The position numbers and the translations under genes are program-made. This document shows, in pieces, positions 41,748 to 49,982 of a stretch of 50,830 bases of DNA. This stretch comes from JAQVSH01 sp964349835 (GTDB lineage Bacteria; Bacteroidota; Bacteroidia; Bacteroidales; UBA4181): positions 1 through 50,830 of the forward strand of contig CAYGID010000008.1 of the NCBI GenBank assembly GCA_964349835.1, given 5' to 3'. Each line of letters begins with the position of its first letter. Within the stretch, counting starts at the first letter, position 1. Under the pieces are notes generated by a model. That model was given only the letters and a program-made list of their open reading frames with translations. It ran no database searches and was not told the DNA's origin.

Positions 41748-44700
41748 ATGAACTTCATCTTAGACAGGAAGGTTACCATCAGCATGGTTTTTCTGGCGAT
41801 TACCCTTTTGGGGGTAATCTCCTATAACCAGCTCAAGATGGAACTTACGCCGAATGCCGAGTTGCCTGAATTGTATGTCCAGGTCTCTGCGCGTACCGAT
41901 CTCGACCCCAAATACATGGAATCGCAGGCCGTTATCCCCATTGAGGGGGCTATCGGAACCGTCGAAGGGGTGGAGTCTATTACTTCGTCGGTTAACGCCA
42001 GGCAGGCCACCATTACCGTTGGATTCAAGCAGAATGTGCCCTTAAAGTACATTGCGCTCCGGCTTGAGGAGAAGATCAATCAGGTTGTGGGAACTTTGGA
42101 CGATGCCTTCACTGTTTCGGTTACCCGTGCCAACACCGCTTCATTGTCGAATACACTCCTCGATGTGCAGGTGCGTGGTGACGGGGGGGTAAATCGGATT
42201 CGCAATCTGGTTGATCAGGAAATTGTTCCGCAACTTGAGAATGTAGATGGAATTGCTTCTGTCTCCGTTTTTGGCGGACAGCAGAAAACCGTAGAGATCC
42301 GCCTCGATAAAGAGGCCTGTAAGGCTCTCGATCTGACCTCTGCGCGAATCAGCTCCCTGCTCTCTTCGAACAAGTTGAACCGCACCTACGTAGGGAATGT
42401 CAACGACGGAAGCCAGCGCTTTTTTGTGCATGCAGAGTCGGATTATGGCCAGGTCACAGATATCGAAAGTATTGTTGTAGCCCCTGGACCTATTTTGCTG
42501 AAGGATATTGCCACCGTCTATTTCGATGTGAAAGATGAGACCACCATCAGCCGTGTAAACGGTAAGGAGTCGGTTTCAGTCACATTGGTGAGTGATGCCC
42601 AGGCCAACCAGATTGATTTGGCCAAAAAGACAATTGCTGAGGTGGAGGCCCTGAACGAAAAGATGCTGCCCTTTGGACTCGAGCTGGTGGTGATGCAGAA
42701 CTATGCCGCGCCCATGGAGACCAACCTCAAGGAGATTGGCAACCTGGCCCTTACCGGCGGTCTGCTGGCCATCTTTATTCTCTTTATCTTCCTGCAGAAT
42801 ATTCGGCTGGTTTTCTTCATTTCGCTTGCCATTCCCATCTCCATATTTGCCGCTTTCAACTTCTTCTACGCTTACAATATTACCCTCAATAGCTTTACCC
42901 TTATCGGTATGGCACTTGCTGTGGGAATGCTTCTCGACAATAGCGTTGTGGTGCTGGAGAATATATATCGGCTTTCGTCGAGAGGGCTTCCTCCCCGACA
43001 GGCTGTTTTGCAGGGTGCTTCGGAGGTGTGGCGATCCATTGTGGCTTCAACGCTCTGTGTGGTAACGGTTTTTTTACCCTTTATTTTTGCCGACAATTAC
43101 ATCATCCGATTGTTGGGCTCCAATATCGGGGTTTCCATTATCGCGACCCTCTTTGTGTCGCTGATGGTAGCTCTGCTTCTGATTCCGATGGCGGCCTATT
43201 TTGTGCTTACGCGCAAAAATTCCAAGTCGCTCTTTTATCAGAAGGTTGAGATCCGTCAACGTCCGGTGCAGATTTATATGGCTCTTCTTAAAATGAGTTT
43301 CCGTCGTCCCGGTGTCTTAATCATCGGGGGGATGGCTCTCTTCTTTGTTACCCTCTTTGCCGCTCTGGCGGTGCAAACCCAAACTTTGCGGCAGGTCGAC
43401 ACCGACCGGTTTAATATCTACATAACCATGCCTCAGGGTAGCACCCTGGAGTCGACCGATGAGGTGGTGACTTCGGTGGAAGAGATGCTCAACGAGGTAG
43501 CAGAGAAGCAGGATGTAATTTCCAAAATTCAGGAGCAGGAGGGTATGGTTACCTTAACTCTGAAGGAAAATTTCAAGAAGATTAACAAGCGCACTATGGC
43601 CGAGGTCCGCTCGGATGTAGAAAACCGCCTTAAGGAGATTTCGACTGCGCAGGTTACCTTGTCGCAGGCTACTTCGGGGGGATCCTTCGGAGGAGGTGCT
43701 ACTGCCGGGATGGAGAATCTGATGCGCATGATGGGTATTGGCGAAAATCGCGAGCGTGTGCTGATCAAGGGACGCGACTACGAACTCATGCAGTTGGTAG
43801 CCGAAGATCTCCGCTACTATATTAGCGAATTGGAGTGTATTTCGAATGCTTCGGTCTCTTCGACGGGCAATCGGCCCGAGATTCGTCTCAGTTTCGACCC
43901 AATCCTTATGTTAGAGTATGGCCTCTCAGTTAACAGTGTCTCTTCGGAACTCAATTCGCTGAGTCGTCAGGTTACCTCGGGAACTCAGATGACCTTCGGA
44001 ACAGAAGAGTATGATATTCTAATTCGTGAGGGAGAACCCGACGAGAATGAGGCCGATCAACCGCAGGCTCCTTCGGTAGCCGACCTTCGGACGCTTCAGG
44101 TGCCCGGTTCGCAGGGAGGTCTCTATCAGGTACAAGACATTGCCGGAGTTGCCTATTCTAGCGGTATGTCGAATATTCGTCGTGTCGATCAGGAAAAGCA
44201 GATACAAGTCTATTACAACTTCTCGTCCGAAGCCAACGAATCGAAAGAACTTCTCGAAAGCTACCGTCTGGAGATTGATAATTTGATAGCAGGTTATAAC
44301 ATGCCTTCGGGTGTGGCTCTGCAGGTTTTCCATCAGGAAGATGAACTGGAAGATTTTTACTTCCTCATTCTGGCGGCTTTCCTCTTAATTTTTATGATTC
44401 TGGCCTCTGTGTTTGAATCGCTCCTCACCCCGCTGGTGCTGATGTTTGCCATTCCCCTTGCCGGGATTGGGTCGTTGGCCGCCCTGGTCTTTTCGAATAA
44501 CTCTCTGTTAAACGCCAATACCATGATAGGATTCCTGATTCTGTTGGGCGTTGTGGTGAATAACGGGATTATATTAATCGATTACTCCACTATTCTTCGT
44601 TCCAGAGGATATCGACGCAATCGGTCGCTTATGATGGCAGGTCTTTCGCGTCTCCGTCCTATCTTGATTACCTCCATCACCACTATCGTAGCCATGTTCC

Positions 44701-46463
44701 CTATGGCCATGGGTACCTCCGAGTATGCCGGAGCCATCGGGGCGCCTTTTGCCATTACTGTAATCGGAGGTTTGTCTTGTTCGACCCTTCTGACGCTGGT
44801 GTTCATTCCCACGGTCTATATGGCGCTCGAAAATGCCATTGAGTGGTACCGTACCCTGAGCTGGCGTTTCTACCTGGGGCATGCCATCGTATTCGTTGCA
44901 GGTGTAATCTATATCTACATCAAGGTCGACGGGGTTTGGATGGTTCTCGACCTTATCCTTCTCACAGCGCTGATCCCAGGTGTAACCTACTTCTTCCATA
45001 CCAGTCTGCGCAGGGCCGATGCCCGCCTGATTGATCCTTCGGAACCGCTGAAGATTTCGGTTCGCAATTTGGTGAAGGTATATGAAAGATCGGGTCGTTT
45101 CTCGCGCGAATGGAGCAGTGGCGTTTTACTGCGTCGCCGTTTGGGCTTGGGTAAAACCTACAAAACCATCTCTGATTTTAAGGAGCTGATCTGGCAAATA
45201 CCCCTGTACGCTTTCCTTATCTACTTTGTATTCTTCTATCTGGAAAACAAACTGTGGATGTTTTCGCTCAGCCACATTCTCTACTTCTCGACGTTGGGTT
45301 TCTGGCACATCTTTAAGTCATGGAGAACCCATATTTCGGGTCATAAACGCTGGATGGAGCGAGTCGAAAAAATCCTTTGGTGGTCTCTTCCTTTTGTACT
45401 GCTTTACGCCTTCTATGTCCGTTGGGAAAGTTTCGGGTTGGTTGCCTTTGTAGGTATCTTCTGGCTCTTTATCATGATGGTTTACAGGGTATCGGCCTAT
45501 CTTTACGAAAAAGGAATCAATATTGAGCGCATAATTGGCCGTAACAGTGCCATCAAGCGGGGATTCTACCGTATGGTTAAGAGTATACCCATCTTTGGAA
45601 AGCGGAAGGTTCCCTTCAAGGCTTTAAAAGGAGTCTCTTTTGAGATCCAAACCGGTATGTTCGGTTTGCTCGGACCCAATGGCGCCGGAAAATCGACCTT
45701 TATGCGGATTCTTTGCGGTATTCTTACCCAGAGTTACGGGAAGATCTTTATTAACGGCATTGATACCCAGCAATACCGCGAAGAGTTGCAGAGTCTGATT
45801 GGTTTCCTCCCTCAGGAGTTTGGCACATACGAGAATATGACCTCATGGGAATTCCTCGATTACCAGGCTATGCTTAAGGGTTTAGCCGATCCTGCAATTC
45901 GTCACCAGCGTTTGGAGTATGTGCTGAAGGCCGTTCATATGTTCGACCACAAGGATGAAAATATCGGTTCTTTCTCGGGAGGTATGAAGCAACGAATCGG
46001 GATTGCCCTGATTCTGCTCCATCTGCCTCGTATCCTTATTGTGGATGAGCCAACCGCAGGTTTGGATCCCCGCGAAAGAATCCGTTTCAGGAATCTTCTG
46101 GTGGAATTGAGCCGGGAACGGATTGTAGTCTTCTCCACTCACATTATCGAAGATATTGCCAGTTCGTGTAACCAGGTGGTAGTCATTAACAAAGGCGATT
46201 TGAGATATTACGGTTCGCCCAGCGAGATGATTCAGTTTGCCGAAGGACTTGTATGGCAGTTTACCCTCCCGATGAAAGATTTCGACCAGCTTGAACCGCA
46301 ACGGGTGGTACACCATATGCAAGAGGGGAGCATGATTAAGGTGCGGTATCTCTCGGAAGAGAAGCCGGCTGAGGATGCGGTTTCGGTTGAGCCATTGCTT
46401 GAGGATGCCTATCTCTGTCTACTGAAGAATATGAAAGCTAAAACCATTTTGCCATGCATTTGA
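41748..46463 (+). CDS. RND efflux permease fused to an ABC ATPase domain
   Basis: 1571 residues in one uninterrupted frame. Residues 1-1030 are a full RND permease (helix-4 Asp397 in VGMLLDNSVVVLENIY; helix 10 VVVNNGIILIDY). Two additional helices follow (about 1041-1058 and 1063-1083). Then KISVRNLVKVYE (1102-1113) resembles the first strand of an ABC ATPase, but the next strand and Walker A come only after about 175 residues holding four predicted helices (about 1148-1249). The rest is a complete ATPase: Walker A GPNGAGKST (1309-1317), signature SGGMKQ (1410-1415), Walker B Asp1433-Glu1434, switch His1465. Eighteen helices leave all ATPase parts cytosolic. An ABC-2 permease gene overlaps its 3' end by 10 nt, a likely partner. 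Confidence 0.92.
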   Translation: MNFILDRKVTISMVFLAITLLGVISYNQLKMELTPNAELPELYVQVSARTDLDPKYMESQAVIPIEGAIGTVEGVESITSSVNARQATITVGFKQNVPLKYIALRLEEKINQVVGTLDDAFTVSVTRANTASLSNTLLDVQVRGDGGVNRIRNLVDQEIVPQLENVDGIASVSVFGGQQKTVEIRLDKEACKALDLTSARISSLLSSNKLNRTYVGNVNDGSQRFFVHAESDYGQVTDIESIVVAPGPILLKDIATVYFDVKDETTISRVNGKESVSVTLVSDAQANQIDLAKKTIAEVEALNEKMLPFGLELVVMQNYAAPMETNLKEIGNLALTGGLLAIFILFIFLQNIRLVFFISLAIPISIFAAFNFFYAYNITLNSFTLIGMALAVGMLLDNSVVVLENIYRLSSRGLPPRQAVLQGASEVWRSIVASTLCVVTVFLPFIFADNYIIRLLGSNIGVSIIATLFVSLMVALLLIPMAAYFVLTRKNSKSLFYQKVEIRQRPVQIYMALLKMSFRRPGVLIIGGMALFFVTLFAALAVQTQTLRQVDTDRFNIYITMPQGSTLESTDEVVTSVEEMLNEVAEKQDVISKIQEQEGMVTLTLKENFKKINKRTMAEVRSDVENRLKEISTAQVTLSQATSGGSFGGGATAGMENLMRMMGIGENRERVLIKGRDYELMQLVAEDLRYYISELECISNASVSSTGNRPEIRLSFDPILMLEYGLSVNSVSSELNSLSRQVTSGTQMTFGTEEYDILIREGEPDENEADQPQAPSVADLRTLQVPGSQGGLYQVQDIAGVAYSSGMSNIRRVDQEKQIQVYYNFSSEANESKELLESYRLEIDNLIAGYNMPSGVALQVFHQEDELEDFYFLILAAFLLIFMILASVFESLLTPLVLMFAIPLAGIGSLAALVFSNNSLLNANTMIGFLILLGVVVNNGIILIDYSTILRSRGYRRNRSLMMAGLSRLRPILITSITTIVAMFPMAMGTSEYAGAIGAPFAITVIGGLSCSTLLTLVFIPTVYMALENAIEWYRTLSWRFYLGHAIVFVAGVIYIYIKVDGVWMVLDLILLTALIPGVTYFFHTSLRRADARLIDPSEPLKISVRNLVKVYERSGRFSREWSSGVLLRRRLGLGKTYKTISDFKELIWQIPLYAFLIYFVFFYLENKLWMFSLSHILYFSTLGFWHIFKSWRTHISGHKRWMERVEKILWWSLPFVLLYAFYVRWESFGLVAFVGIFWLFIMMVYRVSAYLYEKGINIERIIGRNSAIKRGFYRMVKSIPIFGKRKVPFKALKGVSFEIQTGMFGLLGPNGAGKSTFMRILCGILTQSYGKIFINGIDTQQYREELQSLIGFLPQEFGTYENMTSWEFLDYQAMLKGLADPAIRHQRLEYVLKAVHMFDHKDENIGSFSGGMKQRIGIALILLHLPRILIVDEPTAGLDPRERIRFRNLLVELSRERIVVFSTHIIEDIASSCNQVVVINKGDLRYYGSPSEMIQFAEGLVWQFTLPMKDFDQLEPQRVVHHMQEGSMIKVRYLSEEKPAEDAVSVEPLLEDAYLCLLKNMKAKTILPCI

Positions 46464-47161
46464 GAAGACTATTGAGGAATACCCTTCTTCTTTCGCGATA
46501 CAACATGAAGATTATATTTGCCAATAAGTTTGTTTGGTTTGTGTTGGCATCTCTCGGTTTTTTCGGCTTTAACATGGTTAGCAGCGTCCTCCAGGCCGAT
46601 GTGATGGGTGAGGGGTTGGTTTACGGGTTGATGATTTTTCCCGCATTCCTGCTGATCTTTTATCCTACCGTGTATGGTATTCAAAATGATGATGATATGC
46701 GGATTCTCGAAATTTTGTTCGGGATACCCAATTACCGCTACAAGGTGTGGCTTACCCGCCTTTGCATGGTTTATGTCATTGTTTTTGTGCTTCTTCTCCT
46801 CTTTGGGCTGATTGCCTCGTTACTCCTCTATCCGATTCACCCGTTTGAGATGGCCGGACAGCTCTTTTTTCCTCTGTTGTTTGTTGGGAATTTGGCTTTC
46901 TACCTCTCTACGCAGATCAGAAGTGGAAACGGAACGGCTGTGGTTTTAGTGATTCTGGGCGTGTTTCTTATGATTCTCGGCCAATTCCTGAACAATACCT
47001 TGTGGGATGTAATGTTGAATCCGTTCGATACCCCACAAAATATCCACTCTCTTATTTGGGAACAGACAATTGTGAAAAATCGGATGTTCCTTGTAATCGG
47101 AAGTATCGTGTTCTTACTCTTTGGGTTGCTCAATTTGCAGAAACGCGAAAAATTTGTCTGA
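46454..47161 (+). CDS. ABC-2-type permease subunit
   Basis: 235 residues, about six membrane helices and no other domain: FVWFVLASLGFFGFNMV, LVYGLMIFPAFLLIFYPTVY, the cytosolic loop GIQNDDDMRILEILFGIP (typical of ABC-2 permeases, with the partner-contacting acidic helix), then three or four further helices ending in NLQKREKFV. It overlaps the RND-ABC fusion gene by 10 nt, so translation is coupled and the fused ATPase domain is the obvious energy source. It is much shorter than the ABC permease at 32469 and lacks its extracytoplasmic domains. Confidence 0.88.
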   Translation: MHLRRLLRNTLLLSRYNMKIIFANKFVWFVLASLGFFGFNMVSSVLQADVMGEGLVYGLMIFPAFLLIFYPTVYGIQNDDDMRILEILFGIPNYRYKVWLTRLCMVYVIVFVLLLLFGLIASLLLYPIHPFEMAGQLFFPLLFVGNLAFYLSTQIRSGNGTAVVLVILGVFLMILGQFLNNTLWDVMLNPFDTPQNIHSLIWEQTIVKNRMFLVIGSIVFLLFGLLNLQKREKFV

Positions 47162-47164
47162 TCC

Positions 47165-48193
47165 GTGGCCAGTCAACATAGTTTTGGAAGCGATAATCAT
47201 GCCGGGGTGCATCCACGATTTATGGAGGCGCTACAGAAAGCGAACTGTGATTTTGACCTTCCCTATGGCGATGATGATTTTACGCGAAGGCTGGAGCTGC
47301 TTTGTCGGCGGGAGTTTGGTCCCGAAGCGCATCTGTTTCCCGTTTTCAACGGAACCGGAGCCAATATTCTGGCGCTTCAGTCGGTAACCCGTCCCTTTCA
47401 CGCGTGTATATGTGCCGAAACGGCACATATACACGCGGATGAATGTGGAGCGCCGGAGCGATTTACCCATTGTAAACTGTTAACGGTAGCCACTCCCGAC
47501 GGAAAGTTGACACCTCGATTGGTTCAACCCCACCTTCAGGGTTTTGGCGTTCAACACCATGCTCAGCCAGGTGTAATTTCCATTTCGCAACCTACCGAGT
47601 TGGGAACGCTCTATACGCCTGCCGAGGTGGAGGCGTTGGCTCATCTTGCTCATTCCCGTGGTCTCTACCTGCACATGGATGGTTCGCGCATTGCGAATGC
47701 CGCCGTTGCCCTAGAGCTACCTTTCCGCGCATTTGTAACCGATGCCGGGGTCGATGTGCTCTCTTTTGGGGGAACCAAGTGCGGAATGATGTTTGGCGAT
47801 GCGGTGGTGTTGCTCCGTGAGGAGTTAGTACCCCCTTTCCAATATATTCGCAAACAGGCATCGCAGCTTTTTTCTAAGATGCGATTTATTTCGGCGCAGT
47901 TTGAGGCATTTTTCAATGATGATTTCTGGAAAATTCCCGCTGGTCACGCCAATCGTATGGCCAGCCTCTTGGCTCGTGCTCTGATGAAGGTGGAGGGCGT
48001 TACTTTTACCCAAAAGACGGAGACTAACGCAGTGTTTGTGATTCTTCCACCTCATACGGTAGAACCTTTGCGGCAGAAGCACCACTTTCATACCTGGAAC
48101 ATCGCCACCGGGGAGGTTCGGTTAATGACCTCCTATGCCACCTCCGAAAAGGATGTGCTTGCCTTTGTAACCGACCTGAAGGCTTTGCTATGA
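47165..48193 (+). CDS. ltaE: Low-specificity L-threonine aldolase
   Basis: PLP enzyme splitting threonine or allo-threonine into glycine and acetaldehyde. 342 residues, GTG start 3 nt after the permease stop. Motifs: FGSDNHAGVHPRFMEA, NGTGANILAL, ETAHIHADECGAPE, MDGSRIANAAVAL (PLP-ring Asp) and the Schiff-base Lys205 in SFGGTKCGMM. Fully in line with the family. It is transcriptionally downstream of the pump operon but has no evident functional link. A perfect 17-bp hairpin lies within the coding region at 47401-47437. Its end overlaps the convergent oxidoreductase by 6 nt. Confidence 0.94.
   Translation: MASQHSFGSDNHAGVHPRFMEALQKANCDFDLPYGDDDFTRRLELLCRREFGPEAHLFPVFNGTGANILALQSVTRPFHACICAETAHIHADECGAPERFTHCKLLTVATPDGKLTPRLVQPHLQGFGVQHHAQPGVISISQPTELGTLYTPAEVEALAHLAHSRGLYLHMDGSRIANAAVALELPFRAFVTDAGVDVLSFGGTKCGMMFGDAVVLLREELVPPFQYIRKQASQLFSKMRFISAQFEAFFNDDFWKIPAGHANRMASLLARALMKVEGVTFTQKTETNAVFVILPPHTVEPLRQKHHFHTWNIATGEVRLMTSYATSEKDVLAFVTDLKALL
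47401..47437 (+). other. Perfect 17-bp inverted repeat inside ltaE
   Basis: Arms 47401-47417 and 47421-47437 are exactly complementary, with loop AAA. It encodes the conserved HACICAETAHIHADECG-type segment, so it is coding, but the perfect pairing is not needed for the protein. No T-run follows, so it is not a usual terminator. Confidence 0.8.
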
Positions 48194-49798
48194 AGTTGCT
48201 TTAGTTTCGTGATACTCCTCTTCGGTGTTGATTTCCCAGATAATGCTGCGCTGTGTGGAGCCTGAAATAAGGTGGTCGACCGCAGCCATGGCCGTGAGCA
48301 TAGAGTGATCCTGGTTATTATATTTATGCATACCGTTCCTGCCTATCAGGAAGAGATTCGGAAATGTGTCGAGGTAATTTCGCACATCATTAAATTGGCT
48401 GTAGGTTCCGAAATAGGCCGGATAGGCTTTTCTGACCCGCACAACCGTTGAATCGAGTACGTGACCACGCTCAATCATGCCAATCTTTTCTAACTCAGCT
48501 ACTGCCAATTTTTTGAACTCCGGATCACTCATACTCCAGAGGTTGTCGCCTTCATCTACAAAATACTCAAGTCCCAGCCAAACCGTGTCAGGATCCTTTA
48601 CCATATAGGGACTCCAATTGTTAAAGATTTGAAGTCGCCCAATGGCAACCTCCGGCTCCTGAATATAGATCCATGTGTCGGGCACTCTGCCGTTGGGTTC
48701 GTTTTGTGCAATCTTCATTTTGGAGACCAATAGACCCACTGTCATAAAGTCGCGGTACACCAGCCCTTGAGCAACCATTCTCACTGCCGGAGGAACTTCG
48801 CACATCATAGCCTCAATCAAATCGCGCACCGGCATGGTCGAAAAGAGGAAGTCTGCCTCAAATCGACAGGTGAGTCCTGAGGCATCGATGGCGAGAACAG
48901 CCCCAATACGGTTATTCGCCACCTCCACACCCGTGACGGTTGTCGATGTGAGAATCGTGCCCCCGCCCGAAACAATCTCTTCGGCCACCCTTTCCCATAA
49001 CTGCCCGGGTCCGTGTGGGGGATAGAGGAAGCGCTCAATCAGAGAGGTTTCTACCTCTTTTTGGCGGAGGTCGGAACCCCGTAATTTGGTGCTTGATTTT
49101 AGCGCATGTAACAGTGCTTTTGCCACCGAAAGCCCCTTAACCCTTTGGGCTCCCCACTCAGGGCTGATGAGTGAGGGGTCGACTCCCCATACTTTGCGCG
49201 TATACCCCTTAAAGAAGGTTTCGTATAGCTCCTTCCCAAACCGATTTATATAAAAATCTTCGAGCGATTCCTCTTTTCTTACACTTATGCGGCTATAGAG
49301 GTAGCTGAACCCGGCTCTCACAAGCCGAACCAGCCCCAGATTCCGCATGGTTCGGATAGAGAGCGAGATGGGGTAGTCAAAAAATTTCCGTAAAAAGTAG
49401 ATACGCGACAGTCGGTGCCTAACCAGAAAATGATTCGGCGCACCCCTCTTCTCTTCGTTTGCGTTAGCCTCTTCGGGGTTCGTTGCGCGCTTAGGAAGGG
49501 CAGGGTTCTGTTCTTCGGGTTGAGTCAGCAGCTCTTCGGGGGCAAGGGGCATCATCTGCAGCCACCACTCCATAACCCTTTCCGACTTGGTAAAGAAGCG
49601 GTGCCCTCCCAAATCCATTCGATTGCCTTTGTATAAAATGGTTTTTGAGATGCCACCCACCTGCTTTTCCGATTCAATAATAAGCGGTTTATAATCGGTT
49701 TTTCGGATGATTTCGAGAGCTGCCGTAAGGCCTGCCGGTCCGGCACCCACGATCACCACACTCTTATTTGCATCCGGATGGAGGCTGTTTTGCGCCAT
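48188..49798 (-). CDS. FAD/NAD(P)-dependent oxidoreductase, amine-oxidase/protoporphyrinogen-oxidase-like
   Basis: 536 residues, cytosolic. N-terminal FAD-binding dinucleotide fold VVIVGAGPAGLTAALEII (about 14-31), then an ESEKQVGGISKTI segment and GGHRFFTKSERVMEWW. The C-terminal part has the FAD-closing motif NLFLIGRNGMHKYNNQDHSMLTA (in two parts), typical of the amine-oxidase/UDP-galactopyranose-mutase-like group used for glycan or isoprenoid modification. Residues about 92-120 are a Glu/Asn/Pro-rich insertion not needed for the fold. Substrate unknown. Convergent with ltaE (6-nt overlap). Confidence 0.85.
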   Translation of the reverse strand: MAQNSLHPDANKSVVIVGAGPAGLTAALEIIRKTDYKPLIIESEKQVGGISKTILYKGNRMDLGGHRFFTKSERVMEWWLQMMPLAPEELLTQPEEQNPALPKRATNPEEANANEEKRGAPNHFLVRHRLSRIYFLRKFFDYPISLSIRTMRNLGLVRLVRAGFSYLYSRISVRKEESLEDFYINRFGKELYETFFKGYTRKVWGVDPSLISPEWGAQRVKGLSVAKALLHALKSSTKLRGSDLRQKEVETSLIERFLYPPHGPGQLWERVAEEIVSGGGTILTSTTVTGVEVANNRIGAVLAIDASGLTCRFEADFLFSTMPVRDLIEAMMCEVPPAVRMVAQGLVYRDFMTVGLLVSKMKIAQNEPNGRVPDTWIYIQEPEVAIGRLQIFNNWSPYMVKDPDTVWLGLEYFVDEGDNLWSMSDPEFKKLAVAELEKIGMIERGHVLDSTVVRVRKAYPAYFGTYSQFNDVRNYLDTFPNLFLIGRNGMHKYNNQDHSMLTAMAAVDHLISGSTQRSIIWEINTEEEYHETKATS

Positions 49799-49821
49799 TT
49801 TTTGAGAGTTTATTATCGTTA

Positions 49822-49829
49822 TAAAGGTA
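49822..49829 (-). promoter_or_regulatory. Candidate -7 box of the FAD oxidoreductase gene
   Basis: On the minus strand TACCTTTA, one mismatch from TAnnTTTG, 23 nt before the ATG. No clear -33 element. Confidence 0.3.
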
Positions 49830-49982
49830 TTGAGTTTTTTGTTGAATCGAAACCGGAAGTTTTTTTTGCTTTTTTAACATTTATTGAAGGGAATATGAAA
49901 CAAATCCTGTTAATTAATGTTAATTTGGACTGAGCATTCACTGCTACCGGCGAATGCGATTATTCATTCTTAATTCTTACCT

